From contig KL370879.1 of the NCBI GenBank assembly GCA_000702245.1, positions 157,443 through 221,442 of the forward strand: a stretch of 64,000 nucleotides of DNA, in the 5' to 3' direction. Shown here in pieces: positions 27,375 to 36,607 of the stretch (position 1 is its first letter; each line of letters starts with the position of its first letter). Below the pieces are notes generated by a model. It saw nothing but the letters and a program-made list of their open reading frames with translations. It ran no database searches and was not told the DNA's origin. A program made the translations under genes and the position numbers. This DNA comes from Lachnospiraceae bacterium C6A11 (GTDB lineage: Bacteria; Bacillota; Clostridia; Lachnospirales; Lachnospiraceae).

Positions 27375-27527
27375 ACTCCACCCAACCTTCTTCTTACAAA
27401 CCTATACTCATTCACATATAGTTAACTCTGCCATTCAACGGATCCAACAACGCCGGTTAATACGTTATTCAACTAATTTTTAGATCCACAGGCCAAAGCC
27501 TTTACTTAACGTATCCTACACCAGCAA

Positions 27528-28355
27528 TTACTGTATACAGGTAAATCCGATCTTCTCAAATACCTTCTTGCTGTCATCACTCTTCAGATAGTTAAGGAAC
27601 TCCTGTGCAGCATTCTTATTCTTCGAACCTTTCAGAACCGCCGCAGGATAGATAACCTGTCCGCACATATCCTTAGTTGCCTCATCTACAGTCTTAAGTC
27701 CTGCTGAATAAGCATCTGTTGAATAAATAACTCCGCAGTCAACCGCACCTTCACCAACCTGTGCTGTAACCTCTTTTACGTTGCTTCCGTAGGAAATAAC
27801 CGAAGCCGAAGCAAGCTCAGCCTCATCAAGTCCGTAATACGCAAATATCTTCTGAGTATACTGACCGACAGGAACATCCTCATTACCCATAGCAAATAGT
27901 ATATCCTTCGCCTTAAGATGCTCTGCAAGATCGTCAAAGCTGTTTATGTTCTTCTTATTGTCATCCGGAACCGCAAGCACGACCTTATTTTCAAGAAGGT
28001 CGATCCTTGTTGCCGAGTCGATCAGATCGTTTCCCTTCGGATTCTTCTCAGCATCAGCTGATTTATCGAGTGCATCCATCTGCTTCTTTGCCGCAGAGAT
28101 AAACAAGTCGCAGTCAGCCCCCTCTTCGATCTGGGTCTTAAGCGTTCCCGACGAATCAAAATTAAATGTTATCTTCACATTCGGATGATCCTTCTTATAA
28201 TTCTCAGCTATCTCTTCAAGCGACTCCGTGAGTGACGCCGCTGCATACACAATGATCTCTGTCTCTTTTTCTTTCTTATCCTTCTTCTTGCCGCATCCCA
28301 CAGCAGCAACAACCAACATCAGGATAAGCCCCATTAAAATACTTTTCTTCTTCAC
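27528..28355 (-). CDS. modA: Molybdate/tungstate-binding lipoprotein ModA
   Basis: 275 residues. A lipoprotein signal peptide ends at VAAVGC (lipobox Cys about residue 21), followed by a Lys-rich linker. The mature part has IIVYAAASLTESLEEIAENY, typical of ModA, and FNFDSSGTLKTQIEEGADCDLFISAA. It captures oxyanion outside the membrane for ModBC. The start overlaps the end of modC by four bases, so the order is modC-modA-modB, unlike the usual modABC. Confidence 0.95.
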   Translation of the reverse strand: MKKKSILMGLILMLVVAAVGCGKKKDKKEKETEIIVYAAASLTESLEEIAENYKKDHPNVKITFNFDSSGTLKTQIEEGADCDLFISAAKKQMDALDKSADAEKNPKGNDLIDSATRIDLLENKVVLAVPDDNKKNINSFDDLAEHLKAKDILFAMGNEDVPVGQYTQKIFAYYGLDEAELASASVISYGSNVKEVTAQVGEGAVDCGVIYSTDAYSAGLKTVDEATKDMCGQVIYPAAVLKGSKNKNAAQEFLNYLKSDDSKKVFEKIGFTCIQ

Positions 28356-29416
28356 CTTTTTTGATCTCCTTTTAATAGTATTATTTTGTCCGGTTCAATA
28401 AATAGTTTTTCCGGAATATCTGTAGTCTCCTCCGTATCATAGAGACTTCTCTCCTTCTTCCACCAGAGCCCGTTCCCGAGCATTATATACCACTCAAACG
28501 GGAGCCTTGTTACACTGACCTTTCCACAAGGTATACAGTTTTCACCGGACTCACCAATTTTAAAATCATGCGCTCTGATTCCGATAAAGCTGTCACTTTC
28601 ATCCACCTTCTTCTCGGTCACCAGCTCTATACCGCCCCAATCAAGTGCCTTCACCCGATGGTCTGATATTATTTCAATCCGACTGATATTCTTACAACCC
28701 GTAAGCTTCGCCGCCGCAACAGTTCCCGGATTCTTAAATACATCATCCGTCCTGCCCTGCGCTATCACTCTTCCCTTTTCTATCAATATCAGATAATCAC
28801 ACATCTGATATATTTCATCTCTGTCATGACTTACGAGAACAAAGCTTTTACCAAGCTTATTCAGTAGTTCCGAAAGCTCGAGTCTTGTTCGTTCTCTAAG
28901 GAAGGTGTCCAGTGCCGTAAATGGCTCATCCAGCAGAAGAAGCTTTGGATCCGATGCAAGTATCCTCGCAAGCGCTGTTCTCTGTTGCTGTCCACCCGAT
29001 ATTTCTCTCGGATATCGTCCTCTAATATCGTTTATCTGAAGAAGCTCCATCAAGTCCGCCGAACTGACCTCCGAAGCTTTTCCCTCGCGCCGCTTCATCC
29101 TCTTTGCAGCGTGGAGAGCTGCCTCTATATTTCCCTCAACTGTCATATTCGGAAATAATGCATAGTTCTGGAAGAGATAGCCTATGCTTCTCTCCGCCGG
29201 ACTCACATTCACCTTCTTTTCTCTGTCAAAAAGAACTTCTTCATCCAGAGAAATACAGCCTCGATCCGGCATTTCAATCCCGGCAATCGACTTTAGTAAC
29301 ATACTCTTTCCACTGCCTGAAGCACCAAGTATGCCTATCCTGTCACTCTCAGCGGATATCTGTATATCAAGCGTAAATTCATTCAGTTTTTTCCTTATAT
29401 CCGCCTCAAGCTTCAT
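28352..29416 (-). CDS. modC: Molybdate/tungstate ABC transporter ATPase ModC
   Basis: About 354 residues from the ATG at 29416, which has GAGG upstream; the ATG at 29449 has none. Motifs: Walker A GASGSGKS near 33, Q-loop FQNYALFP, signature SGGQQQRTALAR near 130 and Walker B LLLLDEPFTALD. After the ATPase domain a tail of about 120 residues continues, at the place of the regulatory MOP domain, but it is not clearly recognisable as one. It is translationally coupled to modA (four-base overlap). Confidence 0.93.
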   Translation of the reverse strand: MKLEADIRKKLNEFTLDIQISAESDRIGILGASGSGKSMLLKSIAGIEMPDRGCISLDEEVLFDREKKVNVSPAERSIGYLFQNYALFPNMTVEGNIEAALHAAKRMKRREGKASEVSSADLMELLQINDIRGRYPREISGGQQQRTALARILASDPKLLLLDEPFTALDTFLRERTRLELSELLNKLGKSFVLVSHDRDEIYQMCDYLILIEKGRVIAQGRTDDVFKNPGTVAAAKLTGCKNISRIEIISDHRVKALDWGGIELVTEKKVDESDSFIGIRAHDFKIGESGENCIPCGKVSVTRLPFEWYIMLGNGLWWKKERSLYDTEETTDIPEKLFIEPDKIILLKGDQKR

Positions 29417-29492
29417 GCTTATTACATCCTCACAGACTGCCATATTCATATCTGATGATTTATCTAATCATTTCACATTAACATGATTCTAT

Positions 29493-30458
29493 TCATTCTT
29501 TTCTATCATTCGCACACTCAGTCGCACTGCCTCTAAGAATCTTTATCCCATGCTCCAGTCCGTTCATGATAAAACTCAGGCATTCCTTAACAGCTTTCGG
29601 GCTGCCCGGCAGATTCACGATTAAGCTATGCCTACGGATAACCGATGCGCCTCTTGAAAGCATGGCTCTGTCAGTTATCTCAGCCGATCTCATCCTCATG
29701 TATTCTGCGATTCCCGGCGCATTTCTGTCCGCAACTTCAAGTGTCACCTCCGGAGTATGGTCTCTCACGGAGAATCCCGTACCACCGCTGGTAATAACAA
29801 GATCCGCCTCTCTTCCGTCGCAGATCCTGATCAGCTCCTTTTTTAGTATAAGCGGCTCATCCGGTATCAGCAGCGTCTCAATTATCCTGTATCCGTTTTC
29901 TTCAAGTATTTCACAGGCCGCCGGACCACTCTTATCCTCACGTTCGCCCTTTGCGCCCTTATCACTGAGCACGATCACAGCCGCTGTAAAAGGTCTGTCC
30001 TGCGCCGGCAGCTCCACTCTCACTTCATCACCGACACGTATCCTTCCACCTTTAATAACCTCAGTAAATACACCTTCTCTCGGCATGATACAGTCGCCGA
30101 CAGAATTATATATATGACAATGGCTGTGGCACTCCTTACCTCTTTGAGTCAGCCTAAGTACCGCACCATCTTCTTTCCCAACAAAAAACAGGCTCTCAGC
30201 AGGCAGTTCCCTGACATTAAAGCCTTCAATGATCAGATTCTCGCCAAAATCGCCGTCCGAAACCTCAGCTCCCTTTGCCCGAAAATCATCTATTACCTCC
30301 GCAGTAAGGATACTAACCTGTCTATGCCAGTTTCCGGCATGGGCGTCACCCACAATACCATAACCTTCAACAAGCTCCGCCTCTTCAATCGGTTTCTTGG
30401 CTATCCCTCTCTTCTCGCTGATACAGACAGCTTTTATCCTTCCTCTAATTTTCTCCAT
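29493..30458 (-). CDS. MOSC domain-MogA fusion protein
   Basis: 321 residues. Residues 1-150 are a MOSC domain (sulfur carrier/molybdopterin-binding): GDAHAGNWHRQVSIL, GDFGENLIIEG and LTQRGKECHSHC with the conserved Cys near residue 110. Residues 155-321 are MogA-type: AAVIVLSDKGAKGEREDKSG, ITSGGTGFSVRDHTPE and LIVNLPGSPKAVKE. MogA adenylylates molybdopterin before MoeA inserts metal; MOSC domains handle sulfur or pterin. The gene starts four bases after moaA ends, so the two are co-translated. This pairing is known in some Firmicutes. Confidence 0.92.
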   Translation of the reverse strand: MEKIRGRIKAVCISEKRGIAKKPIEEAELVEGYGIVGDAHAGNWHRQVSILTAEVIDDFRAKGAEVSDGDFGENLIIEGFNVRELPAESLFFVGKEDGAVLRLTQRGKECHSHCHIYNSVGDCIMPREGVFTEVIKGGRIRVGDEVRVELPAQDRPFTAAVIVLSDKGAKGEREDKSGPAACEILEENGYRIIETLLIPDEPLILKKELIRICDGREADLVITSGGTGFSVRDHTPEVTLEVADRNAPGIAEYMRMRSAEITDRAMLSRGASVIRRHSLIVNLPGSPKAVKECLSFIMNGLEHGIKILRGSATECANDRKE

Positions 30459-30462
30459 GTTA

Positions 30463-31533
30463 CTATCCTCCGATTGCTGACATTGCGTTAGTTTCCGTCA
30501 TGTTTTTCTCATCATAAAATGAATGGCACTTAGGCTTAAGTAGTATTGCCTCTGCTATTCTATCCTTCAGAAGCTTGTACTTTTCTGCAACCGGTGCATC
30601 CATTCTCAGTACTTCTCTGATATCCACACCGGTATCATAGCTGAGGCAGCTCTTGATAAAGCCTTTTGTTGTAAGTCTTATCCTGTTGCAGTCCGCACAG
30701 TAGCCTTGATGCATCGCGCTGATAAACCCGATTCTTCCCTTAAAGCCCGGAATACTGTAATATACTGCCGGCCCGTTTCCTTTGCAATCATCCAATCTCT
30801 TCATGCCAGAGTATTTTTCCATAACTCTCTTTTTCAAAATATCATGAGGTACAGCCGGAAAACCCTTTGCAAAACCGATAGGCATCAACTCAATAAATCT
30901 GACGGCTATATCTTTATCTCTGGCAAGCTCAATTAACTCCCATGTATCCGCCAGCGAGTCATTATCACGTTCATTCATAACGCCGGATGGTTCTCCATTA
31001 AACAATACTTCGCCTTCCACGCCTGTATCATTGCGCCCTCCAATCATACTGCTGTCATACGACACCGCATTCACATGCACAGGAATCCCTGAATCAACAG
31101 TCATTTCAAGTCCCTTCATAGCCTTATCCAGCATATCAAAACCGGTGAGCTTTTTATATCGCTCTCTATCAAGAGTATCGATACTGATATTTATTCCGTC
31201 CAGCCCTGCCCTAGTAAGTGCTTCCAGCTTCTCAGGAAGAAAAACACCATTTGTCGTCATCGTAACCTGCTCGATGCCCGGCACACTCTTGATGTTCCTC
31301 ACAAGCCCTTCTATATCACGCCTTATCAGAGGCTCTCCGCCGGTCAGCTTTACCCTCGATATTCCAAGCTCAGCCATACACCTGACGCTCTCACATATTT
31401 CCTCAAAGCTGAGTATCTCGCTCATGGGAAGATGTTCAATATCCCCGGGCATACAATACTCACAGCGGAGATTGCATTTATCTGTTACCGATATTCTGAC
31501 ATAATTTATTTCTCTGTTATACTTATCAAGCAT
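30463..31533 (-). CDS. moaA: GTP 3',8-cyclase MoaA (radical SAM)
   Basis: 356 residues. The radical SAM cluster motif CNLRCEYC is at about residues 19-26, LTGGEPLIRR near 65 binds SAM, and the C-terminal cluster Cys are in GYCADCNRIRLT with a further Cys in IKSCL. It ends in Gly-Gly, the functional MoaA C-terminus. An insertion of about 30 residues around positions 165-195 (GGRNDTGVEGEVLF region) is not usual. It converts GTP to the 3',8-cyclo intermediate, the first step of pterin cofactor synthesis. The structured leader at 31575-31709 precedes it. Confidence 0.95.
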   Translation of the reverse strand: MLDKYNREINYVRISVTDKCNLRCEYCMPGDIEHLPMSEILSFEEICESVRCMAELGISRVKLTGGEPLIRRDIEGLVRNIKSVPGIEQVTMTTNGVFLPEKLEALTRAGLDGINISIDTLDRERYKKLTGFDMLDKAMKGLEMTVDSGIPVHVNAVSYDSSMIGGRNDTGVEGEVLFNGEPSGVMNERDNDSLADTWELIELARDKDIAVRFIELMPIGFAKGFPAVPHDILKKRVMEKYSGMKRLDDCKGNGPAVYYSIPGFKGRIGFISAMHQGYCADCNRIRLTTKGFIKSCLSYDTGVDIREVLRMDAPVAEKYKLLKDRIAEAILLKPKCHSFYDEKNMTETNAMSAIGG

Positions 31534-31574
31534 TCACCGTCACCACTGACTTTATTATACGAAAACAGCAATCG

Positions 31575-31709
31575 AACCACGTTGCCGTGACCTCTTCAAA
31601 AGCATCTTTTAATAAATCTTATCTAACATATCAACCGGCGATACTTTTTCCGGGAGATTCACAGCCACAGCTGTGCTGTAAACTGCCTCTCTCCGGAAAA
31701 CGATCGCCG
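31575..31709 (-). promoter_or_regulatory. Structured leader of moaA, possible molybdenum-cofactor riboswitch
   Basis: On the minus strand, CGGCGAT (31709-31703) pairs with ATCGCCG (31642-31636), TTTTCCGG pairs with CCGGAAAA inside it, and an inner hairpin TTTACAGC/GCTGTGAA closes around ACAGCTGTG. Closer to moaA a seven-pair stem GGTCACG/CGTGGTT carries a GCAA (GNRA) tetraloop (31575-31592). A long nested helix plus a GNRA hairpin in front of moaA fits the position of the Moco RNA riboswitch known in other bacteria, but I could not match its consensus bases from memory. Confidence 0.45.
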
Positions 31710-31723
31710 ATTTTTTTTATTAA

Positions 31724-34429
31724 TTATTCTTCTATCTTCTCGACTCTGACGGCGCATACCTTGTATTCAGGTATTCTCGCAAAATCATCAAGTGCCGCAT
31801 TTGTGAGAACATTTGCAGGTGAATCAGGGAAATGGAAAGGCATCCAGGTCTCGCCCTGAGAAACCTTGCGTCCGACTCTTGCAGTTGCAGTTATCTCACC
31901 ACGTCTGCTGATAACCTTTACCTTCTCACCGTTCTTTATTCCAAGCTCATCCGCATCGCGGAAATTAACCTCGATAAAGCCCTCACCGGCTATATCCATA
32001 AGTCCCGCTGACCTTGAGGTCATTGCCGCCGCATTGTATTGATAAAGGATACGTCCAGTCATCATGATGAGTGGATAATCATCATCCGGCACCTCCTGTG
32101 AAGGTCTGTAAACAGCCGGATAAAGCAGCGCCTTGCCCCTTGCAGGTCCGTTTGCATGCATTATCGCAGTACCTGGATGTTCCTTTGAGAGACATGGCCA
32201 CTGAAGGCTCTCGCCTGCGTCAAGTCTCGCATGGGAGATGCCCGCAAAGCTCGGCGTAACCGAAGCTATCTCGTCCATGATCTCGGCACTTGTAAGGTGT
32301 GGCTGTGGATATCCCATAGCATTCATCAGGTCGATTATGATATCTGTATCGAGCCTCATATCGCCTTGAAGCGTTACGGCCTTGCGTATTCTCTGAACGC
32401 GCCTCTCTGTATTTGTAAATGTACCTTCCTTCTCAGCGTAGCTTACGCCCGGAAGCACAACGTCTGCATACTGTGCAGTTTTGGTCATGAAGAGCTCCTG
32501 GATAACAAAGAAATCCAGACTTTCCAGAGCCTTCACAATATGATGTGTATCAGGATCCGTCACAACAGGATCCTCGCCGCAGATATAAAGACCCTTGATG
32601 CGTCCGTCTATTGCAGCCGGAAATACATCCGTCGCCTTAAGTCCCGGATTCGGATTCAGCTTCACGCCCCAGGCCTTCTCGAACTTCTCTCTTACTGCAT
32701 CATTAGTAACCTTCTGATATCCAGGGAAGTCAGTCGGAAGTGCTCCCATATCGCAGGCACCCTGAACATTGTTCTGGCCTCTGAGAGGATTAACGCCGCA
32801 GCCACTTCTTCCGATCTTGCCGCAGAGTACAGCCATATCTGACATACACATAACGCCCTCTGTACCTGTCGAATGCTCTGTAACACCCAGGCAGTAGATG
32901 ATCGGTGCTTTCTTGGCCGTCGCATACATACGTGCAGCCTCAACAAGGCGGTCAGGATCAATATGACATATTTCTCCAACCTTCTTAGGAGTATATTCCT
33001 CCACGAGTGCCTTCAGCTCCTCAAAGCCCTCAGAATAGTCGCGGATATAATCATGATCTATCAGGTCCTCCTTGATCATCACATGCATCATACCGTTCGC
33101 AAATGCAACATTTGTTCCCGGTCTAATCTTAAGATGTATATCAGCTTTCTTCGAAAGCCCTATCTCTCTCGGATCGACAACTATAAGCTTAGTGCCGTTC
33201 TTTACAGCTTTTCTGATCTGCATTCCGACAACCGGATGAGCTTCCTCCGGATTCGAGCCGATGAGAAGTATGCAGTCTACGTCATGAGTGATGTCATGAA
33301 TAGGATTTGTCATCGCACCCGAACCGAGTGTCTTCGCAAGTCCGGCAACAGTCGCCGAATGACATACTCTCGCGCAGTTGTCTGTATTATTATTTCCAAA
33401 GCAGGTCCTTACCATCTTCTGGACCATGTAAATATCTTCATTCGCCGAACGTGAGCAGGCGAAACCGGCAAGTGACTCATCGCCGTATTTTCCCTTAATC
33501 TCCATCAGGCGCTTAGCCGTATAGCTTATCGCCTCTTCCCACGTAGCTTCCTTAAATTCTCCGGTCGCTTTGTCCTTGATGAGAGGCTTTGTGAGCCTGT
33601 CCTTTGAATGAACGAAATCAAAGCTTCCCGAACGCCCCTTGACGCAGAGACGGTTATGATTTGAAGGACCGTTAGCCGGTTCAACATTTACTACCGTATC
33701 ATCCTTCACAACAAGGAAGTATTGACAGCCCGTCGCACAGTGAGGGCAGGTGGTAAGAACCTTCTTAACCTCCCAGTCTCTGTATTTATTCTCTCTCTTA
33801 AGAGTAAGTGCTCCTGTCGGACATACGCTTGCGCAGTTTCCGCAGGTCTCACATCCGGTCTCCTTGTAGTTCTCACCGAAAGGAGCGTCCACAACATGAA
33901 ATACACCTGAGCGGCTGTTCTTAAGCGCACCGTTGCAGGCTATATTATGACACACGCTTATGCAGCGCATGCAGTGAATACATTTGCTAGGATCATAGCT
34001 GATATAAGGATTGTTATCGAGAACAGGCATCTTCTGCTCTATCTTATGCCTCGTACCCTTATGATCAGCATGCTTGATATCATATTGATTGCAGAGATTC
34101 TGCAGCTCACAGGTTCCGTTTGCAGGACAGCTCATACAGTCAAGATTATGATTTGACAGGATGAGCTTCAGCATATCCTTCCTGTATTTCAGAAGCTTCT
34201 CTGATTCGGTCGTAATGACCATTCCGTCCTTCGCCTTGGTCCTGCAGGCAGGAAGTAGATTCGTAAAGCCCTCAACCTCCACCATACAGAGTCTGCAGCT
34301 TCCTACATCACTGACGCCCTCCATGTAGCAGAGTGTCGGAATATCTATTTTATTATTTCTGGCAATAGTCAGTATGGTCGAGCCTTCCTCGGCCTGATAC
34401 AGCTTACCGTTGATCGTGATATTTACCAT
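31724..34429 (-). CDS. fdhA: Formate dehydrogenase alpha subunit (Cys type) with NuoG-like ferredoxin domains
   Basis: 901 residues. N-terminus: a [2Fe-2S] domain (CYMEGVSDVGSCRLC near 33-48), the NuoG-type His/Cys cluster region (CMSCPANGTCELQNLC near 98-113), and two 4Fe-4S motifs (CIHCMRCISVC; CETCGNCASVC). Then the molybdopterin oxidoreductase body with its own 4Fe-4S (CPHCATGC near 228). The metal-ligand site reads ARVCHSATVAGL, with Cys where many relatives have selenocysteine and the adjacent catalytic His retained. The C-terminal dinucleotide-binding domain is complete. It catalyses formate oxidation or CO2 reduction in the cytosol. Its start overlaps the partner gene's end (ATGGTAA), so the two are translationally coupled. 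Confidence 0.92.
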   Translation of the reverse strand: MVNITINGKLYQAEEGSTILTIARNNKIDIPTLCYMEGVSDVGSCRLCMVEVEGFTNLLPACRTKAKDGMVITTESEKLLKYRKDMLKLILSNHNLDCMSCPANGTCELQNLCNQYDIKHADHKGTRHKIEQKMPVLDNNPYISYDPSKCIHCMRCISVCHNIACNGALKNSRSGVFHVVDAPFGENYKETGCETCGNCASVCPTGALTLKRENKYRDWEVKKVLTTCPHCATGCQYFLVVKDDTVVNVEPANGPSNHNRLCVKGRSGSFDFVHSKDRLTKPLIKDKATGEFKEATWEEAISYTAKRLMEIKGKYGDESLAGFACSRSANEDIYMVQKMVRTCFGNNNTDNCARVCHSATVAGLAKTLGSGAMTNPIHDITHDVDCILLIGSNPEEAHPVVGMQIRKAVKNGTKLIVVDPREIGLSKKADIHLKIRPGTNVAFANGMMHVMIKEDLIDHDYIRDYSEGFEELKALVEEYTPKKVGEICHIDPDRLVEAARMYATAKKAPIIYCLGVTEHSTGTEGVMCMSDMAVLCGKIGRSGCGVNPLRGQNNVQGACDMGALPTDFPGYQKVTNDAVREKFEKAWGVKLNPNPGLKATDVFPAAIDGRIKGLYICGEDPVVTDPDTHHIVKALESLDFFVIQELFMTKTAQYADVVLPGVSYAEKEGTFTNTERRVQRIRKAVTLQGDMRLDTDIIIDLMNAMGYPQPHLTSAEIMDEIASVTPSFAGISHARLDAGESLQWPCLSKEHPGTAIMHANGPARGKALLYPAVYRPSQEVPDDDYPLIMMTGRILYQYNAAAMTSRSAGLMDIAGEGFIEVNFRDADELGIKNGEKVKVISRRGEITATARVGRKVSQGETWMPFHFPDSPANVLTNAALDDFARIPEYKVCAVRVEKIEE

Positions 34430-36258
34430 TCACCTCTGCCCCCTTCCATAGCTCCACATCCATAGTGGTCACAGCGAAGGCATCTTCCGGCCTCACGCAT
34501 AGCCTCTTCATGGGTCATCGGCAGCTCAACAAATCCGAAGTTGTTCTTTCTTGCGAAAGGATCCTTCTCCTCCACCTCAGCTCTTCCCGTAGGCACGCAA
34601 GGATTCGGATATGCAGCCGGTATCACCAGCTTGTCGTCGATCTTATGATGATAGCCCAGGTATTCATCAATATTTGCTGCAGCTACCTGACCTGCCGCTA
34701 TAGCATTGATAGCTGTAGAAGGACCGGTCACGCAGTCACCGCCCGAAAATACCTTTTCCATCCCCTGAACCATACAGGTTTCATCCGCAAGTATACGTCC
34801 TCTGTTGACCGGAACGTTCTCCTGCTCAAAATGAGAGGTATCGCTTCTCTGTCCAACACCGAGTATCAGAAGATCGCATTTGAAACGATAAGGATAATTG
34901 CTTGAGTGCTCTGTTGTCATCATTCCGTACTGGTCGTATTCAGCGATGATCTCAGGCTGAAGCCAGACCGCACGCACATCATTCGTCTCCTTATCAGCCT
35001 CTATATTTAAGAAGCTGAGCAGAGTTCTGAACCTTACGCCCTCCTGCATAGCTCCTTCTATCTCTTCCTCAAGAGCTGTATAATCGTCTCTCTTACGTGT
35101 AAATACATGTACAGACTCCGCATTAAGTCTTACAGCAGTTCTTGCCGCGTCCATGGCAACATTACCGCCGCCGATAAGCACAACCTTCTTACCTGTAAGA
35201 TCAGGAGCCTCACCGTTTGCAACCTTCTGAAGAAAATCAGCTGCCGGTATAACATTGCCCGCGTCAGCATTCTCCATAGGCATGCGGTTGCCAAGCTGCG
35301 CGCCGATACCGATATATACAGCATCATATCCGTCGCGAAGCTCTGTAAAGCTTATATCTCTTCCAACTTTTGTATTGTAATGGATCTTAATATCACCTGC
35401 AGAAAGGATAGCTTTGATATCACGGTCAAGCTGTTCCTTAGGAAGACGGTATTCAGGAATACCATAACGGAGCATTCCGCCGCCCTTTTCATGCTCCTCA
35501 AAGATCTCAACCTCATGTCCCATAAGGCTGAGGTAATATGCGCAGGTCATTCCTGAAGGTCCCGCTCCGATAACCGCTATCCTCTTGCCTGTCTTAACAT
35601 TAGGCGCAGGTGTCGGAACCGTATCGGCAGCTGCCTGCTCAACGGCGTATTTTTTAAGTGCTCTGATATTGATAGGTGCGTCGACCATCGATCTGCGGCA
35701 CTTCCTCTCGCAAGGATGCTCACAGACCATAGCGCAGGCTGTCGGGAAAGGATTTCTGTTTCTGATAACCCTTACAGCTCCCTCGTAATCCTGCTCCTTG
35801 ATCATAGCAATATAGCCCGGAACATCGACATGAGCCGGACACAGTGTAACACAAGGAATAGTCTGCGTAACATTTTCTGCGCAGCGCTTATCCTTTATAT
35901 GACTTTCATATTCATCGGCAAATTCCGAGAGTGATTCGAGAATAAGATTGGCACCCACAACGCCAACAGCGCAGTCAGCCGTCTGGGCTATCATCCTGCA
36001 CTTATCTTCGATCTCACCAAGTGTTTCCATAGTAGCATCGCCATTCAGAACATCCTTCAGAAGATGATCCACCTCTGCGAGGCCGTCGCGACACGGAACG
36101 CATTTTCCACAGGACTGATTCATAGAGATCTGCAGTAAAGATCTATATAAAGCCAGTGGACACATTCCCGGAGGATAAGATGTCATTCGTGATCTGAACT
36201 TACGAAGGACAACATCTATCCTCTGATTCATATTTCCCCTCTTTGCTAATTTCCGCAT
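34423..36258 (-). CDS. Electron-transfer partner of formate dehydrogenase: NuoF [4Fe-4S] domain fused to a GltD-type flavoprotein
   Basis: 611 residues from the ATG at 36258 (AAGGGGTG upstream); an ATG at 36231 with GAGGGG is equally plausible. Residues 20-125 match only the C-terminal iron-sulfur domain of NuoF (SCGKCVPCRDG), without the NuoF FMN/NADH-binding part. The rest is the glutamate-synthase beta-like flavoprotein: an N-terminal cluster domain (CVTLCPAHVDVPGYI, CEHPCERKCRR), FAD-binding IAVIGAGPSGMTCAYYLS, NAD(P)-binding VVLIGGGNVAMDAARTA, and GGDCVTGPSTAINAIAAG. It presumably transfers electrons between FdhA and NAD(P)H. Which nucleotide it prefers, or whether it bifurcates, is not visible. 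Confidence 0.87.
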   Translation of the reverse strand: MRKLAKRGNMNQRIDVVLRKFRSRMTSYPPGMCPLALYRSLLQISMNQSCGKCVPCRDGLAEVDHLLKDVLNGDATMETLGEIEDKCRMIAQTADCAVGVVGANLILESLSEFADEYESHIKDKRCAENVTQTIPCVTLCPAHVDVPGYIAMIKEQDYEGAVRVIRNRNPFPTACAMVCEHPCERKCRRSMVDAPINIRALKKYAVEQAAADTVPTPAPNVKTGKRIAVIGAGPSGMTCAYYLSLMGHEVEIFEEHEKGGGMLRYGIPEYRLPKEQLDRDIKAILSAGDIKIHYNTKVGRDISFTELRDGYDAVYIGIGAQLGNRMPMENADAGNVIPAADFLQKVANGEAPDLTGKKVVLIGGGNVAMDAARTAVRLNAESVHVFTRKRDDYTALEEEIEGAMQEGVRFRTLLSFLNIEADKETNDVRAVWLQPEIIAEYDQYGMMTTEHSSNYPYRFKCDLLILGVGQRSDTSHFEQENVPVNRGRILADETCMVQGMEKVFSGGDCVTGPSTAINAIAAGQVAAANIDEYLGYHHKIDDKLVIPAAYPNPCVPTGRAEVEEKDPFARKNNFGFVELPMTHEEAMREAGRCLRCDHYGCGAMEGGRGEW

Positions 36259-36282
36259 ACATACACCCCTTAAATGTTTAGT

Positions 36283-36585
36283 TTATTCCTCGATAGTAAG
36301 TATCTCCATAAAACCTGTAACTTCAAGGATATCCATGATACTGTCAGGCACATGCTTAACCACCATATTACCCTGCTTATTCATGGTCTTCTGCGCTGAC
36401 AGAAATACCCTGAGTCCCGCACTTGAGACATATTCAAGGTCGGCAATATCGAATGTAAGCTCTTCAATCCCCTCCAGTTCATTCTTAACGACCTCTTCAA
36501 GATCAGCGGAAGTTGCGGAATCAAGAGCTCCCGAAAGCTTGATCTCAAACTTACTGCCCTCTTTGTTTTTCTCGATGTTTAACAT
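36283..36585 (-). CDS. Anti-anti-sigma factor (STAS domain)
   Basis: 100 residues from the ATG at 36585 with GGGAGG seven bases upstream. The STAS fold is clear: IKLSGALDSATSADLEEVV, LTFDIADLEYVSSAGLRVFL, where the Ser of the SSAG motif is the usual phosphorylation site for the partner kinase. SpoIIAA/RsbV-type proteins release a sigma factor, or another target, from the anti-sigma kinase when unphosphorylated. The gene follows the kinase-like gene by 22 bases. No sigma gene is adjacent. Confidence 0.9.
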   Translation of the reverse strand: MLNIEKNKEGSKFEIKLSGALDSATSADLEEVVKNELEGIEELTFDIADLEYVSSAGLRVFLSAQKTMNKQGNMVVKHVPDSIMDILEVTGFMEILTIEE

Positions 36586-36607
36586 TTTGTATCCTCCCAA
36601 AATCCTT

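Noticed and set aside
33350-33400. Selenocysteine codon in formate dehydrogenase
   Set aside because: The active-site codon is Cys (RVCHSATVAG); there is no in-frame TGA.
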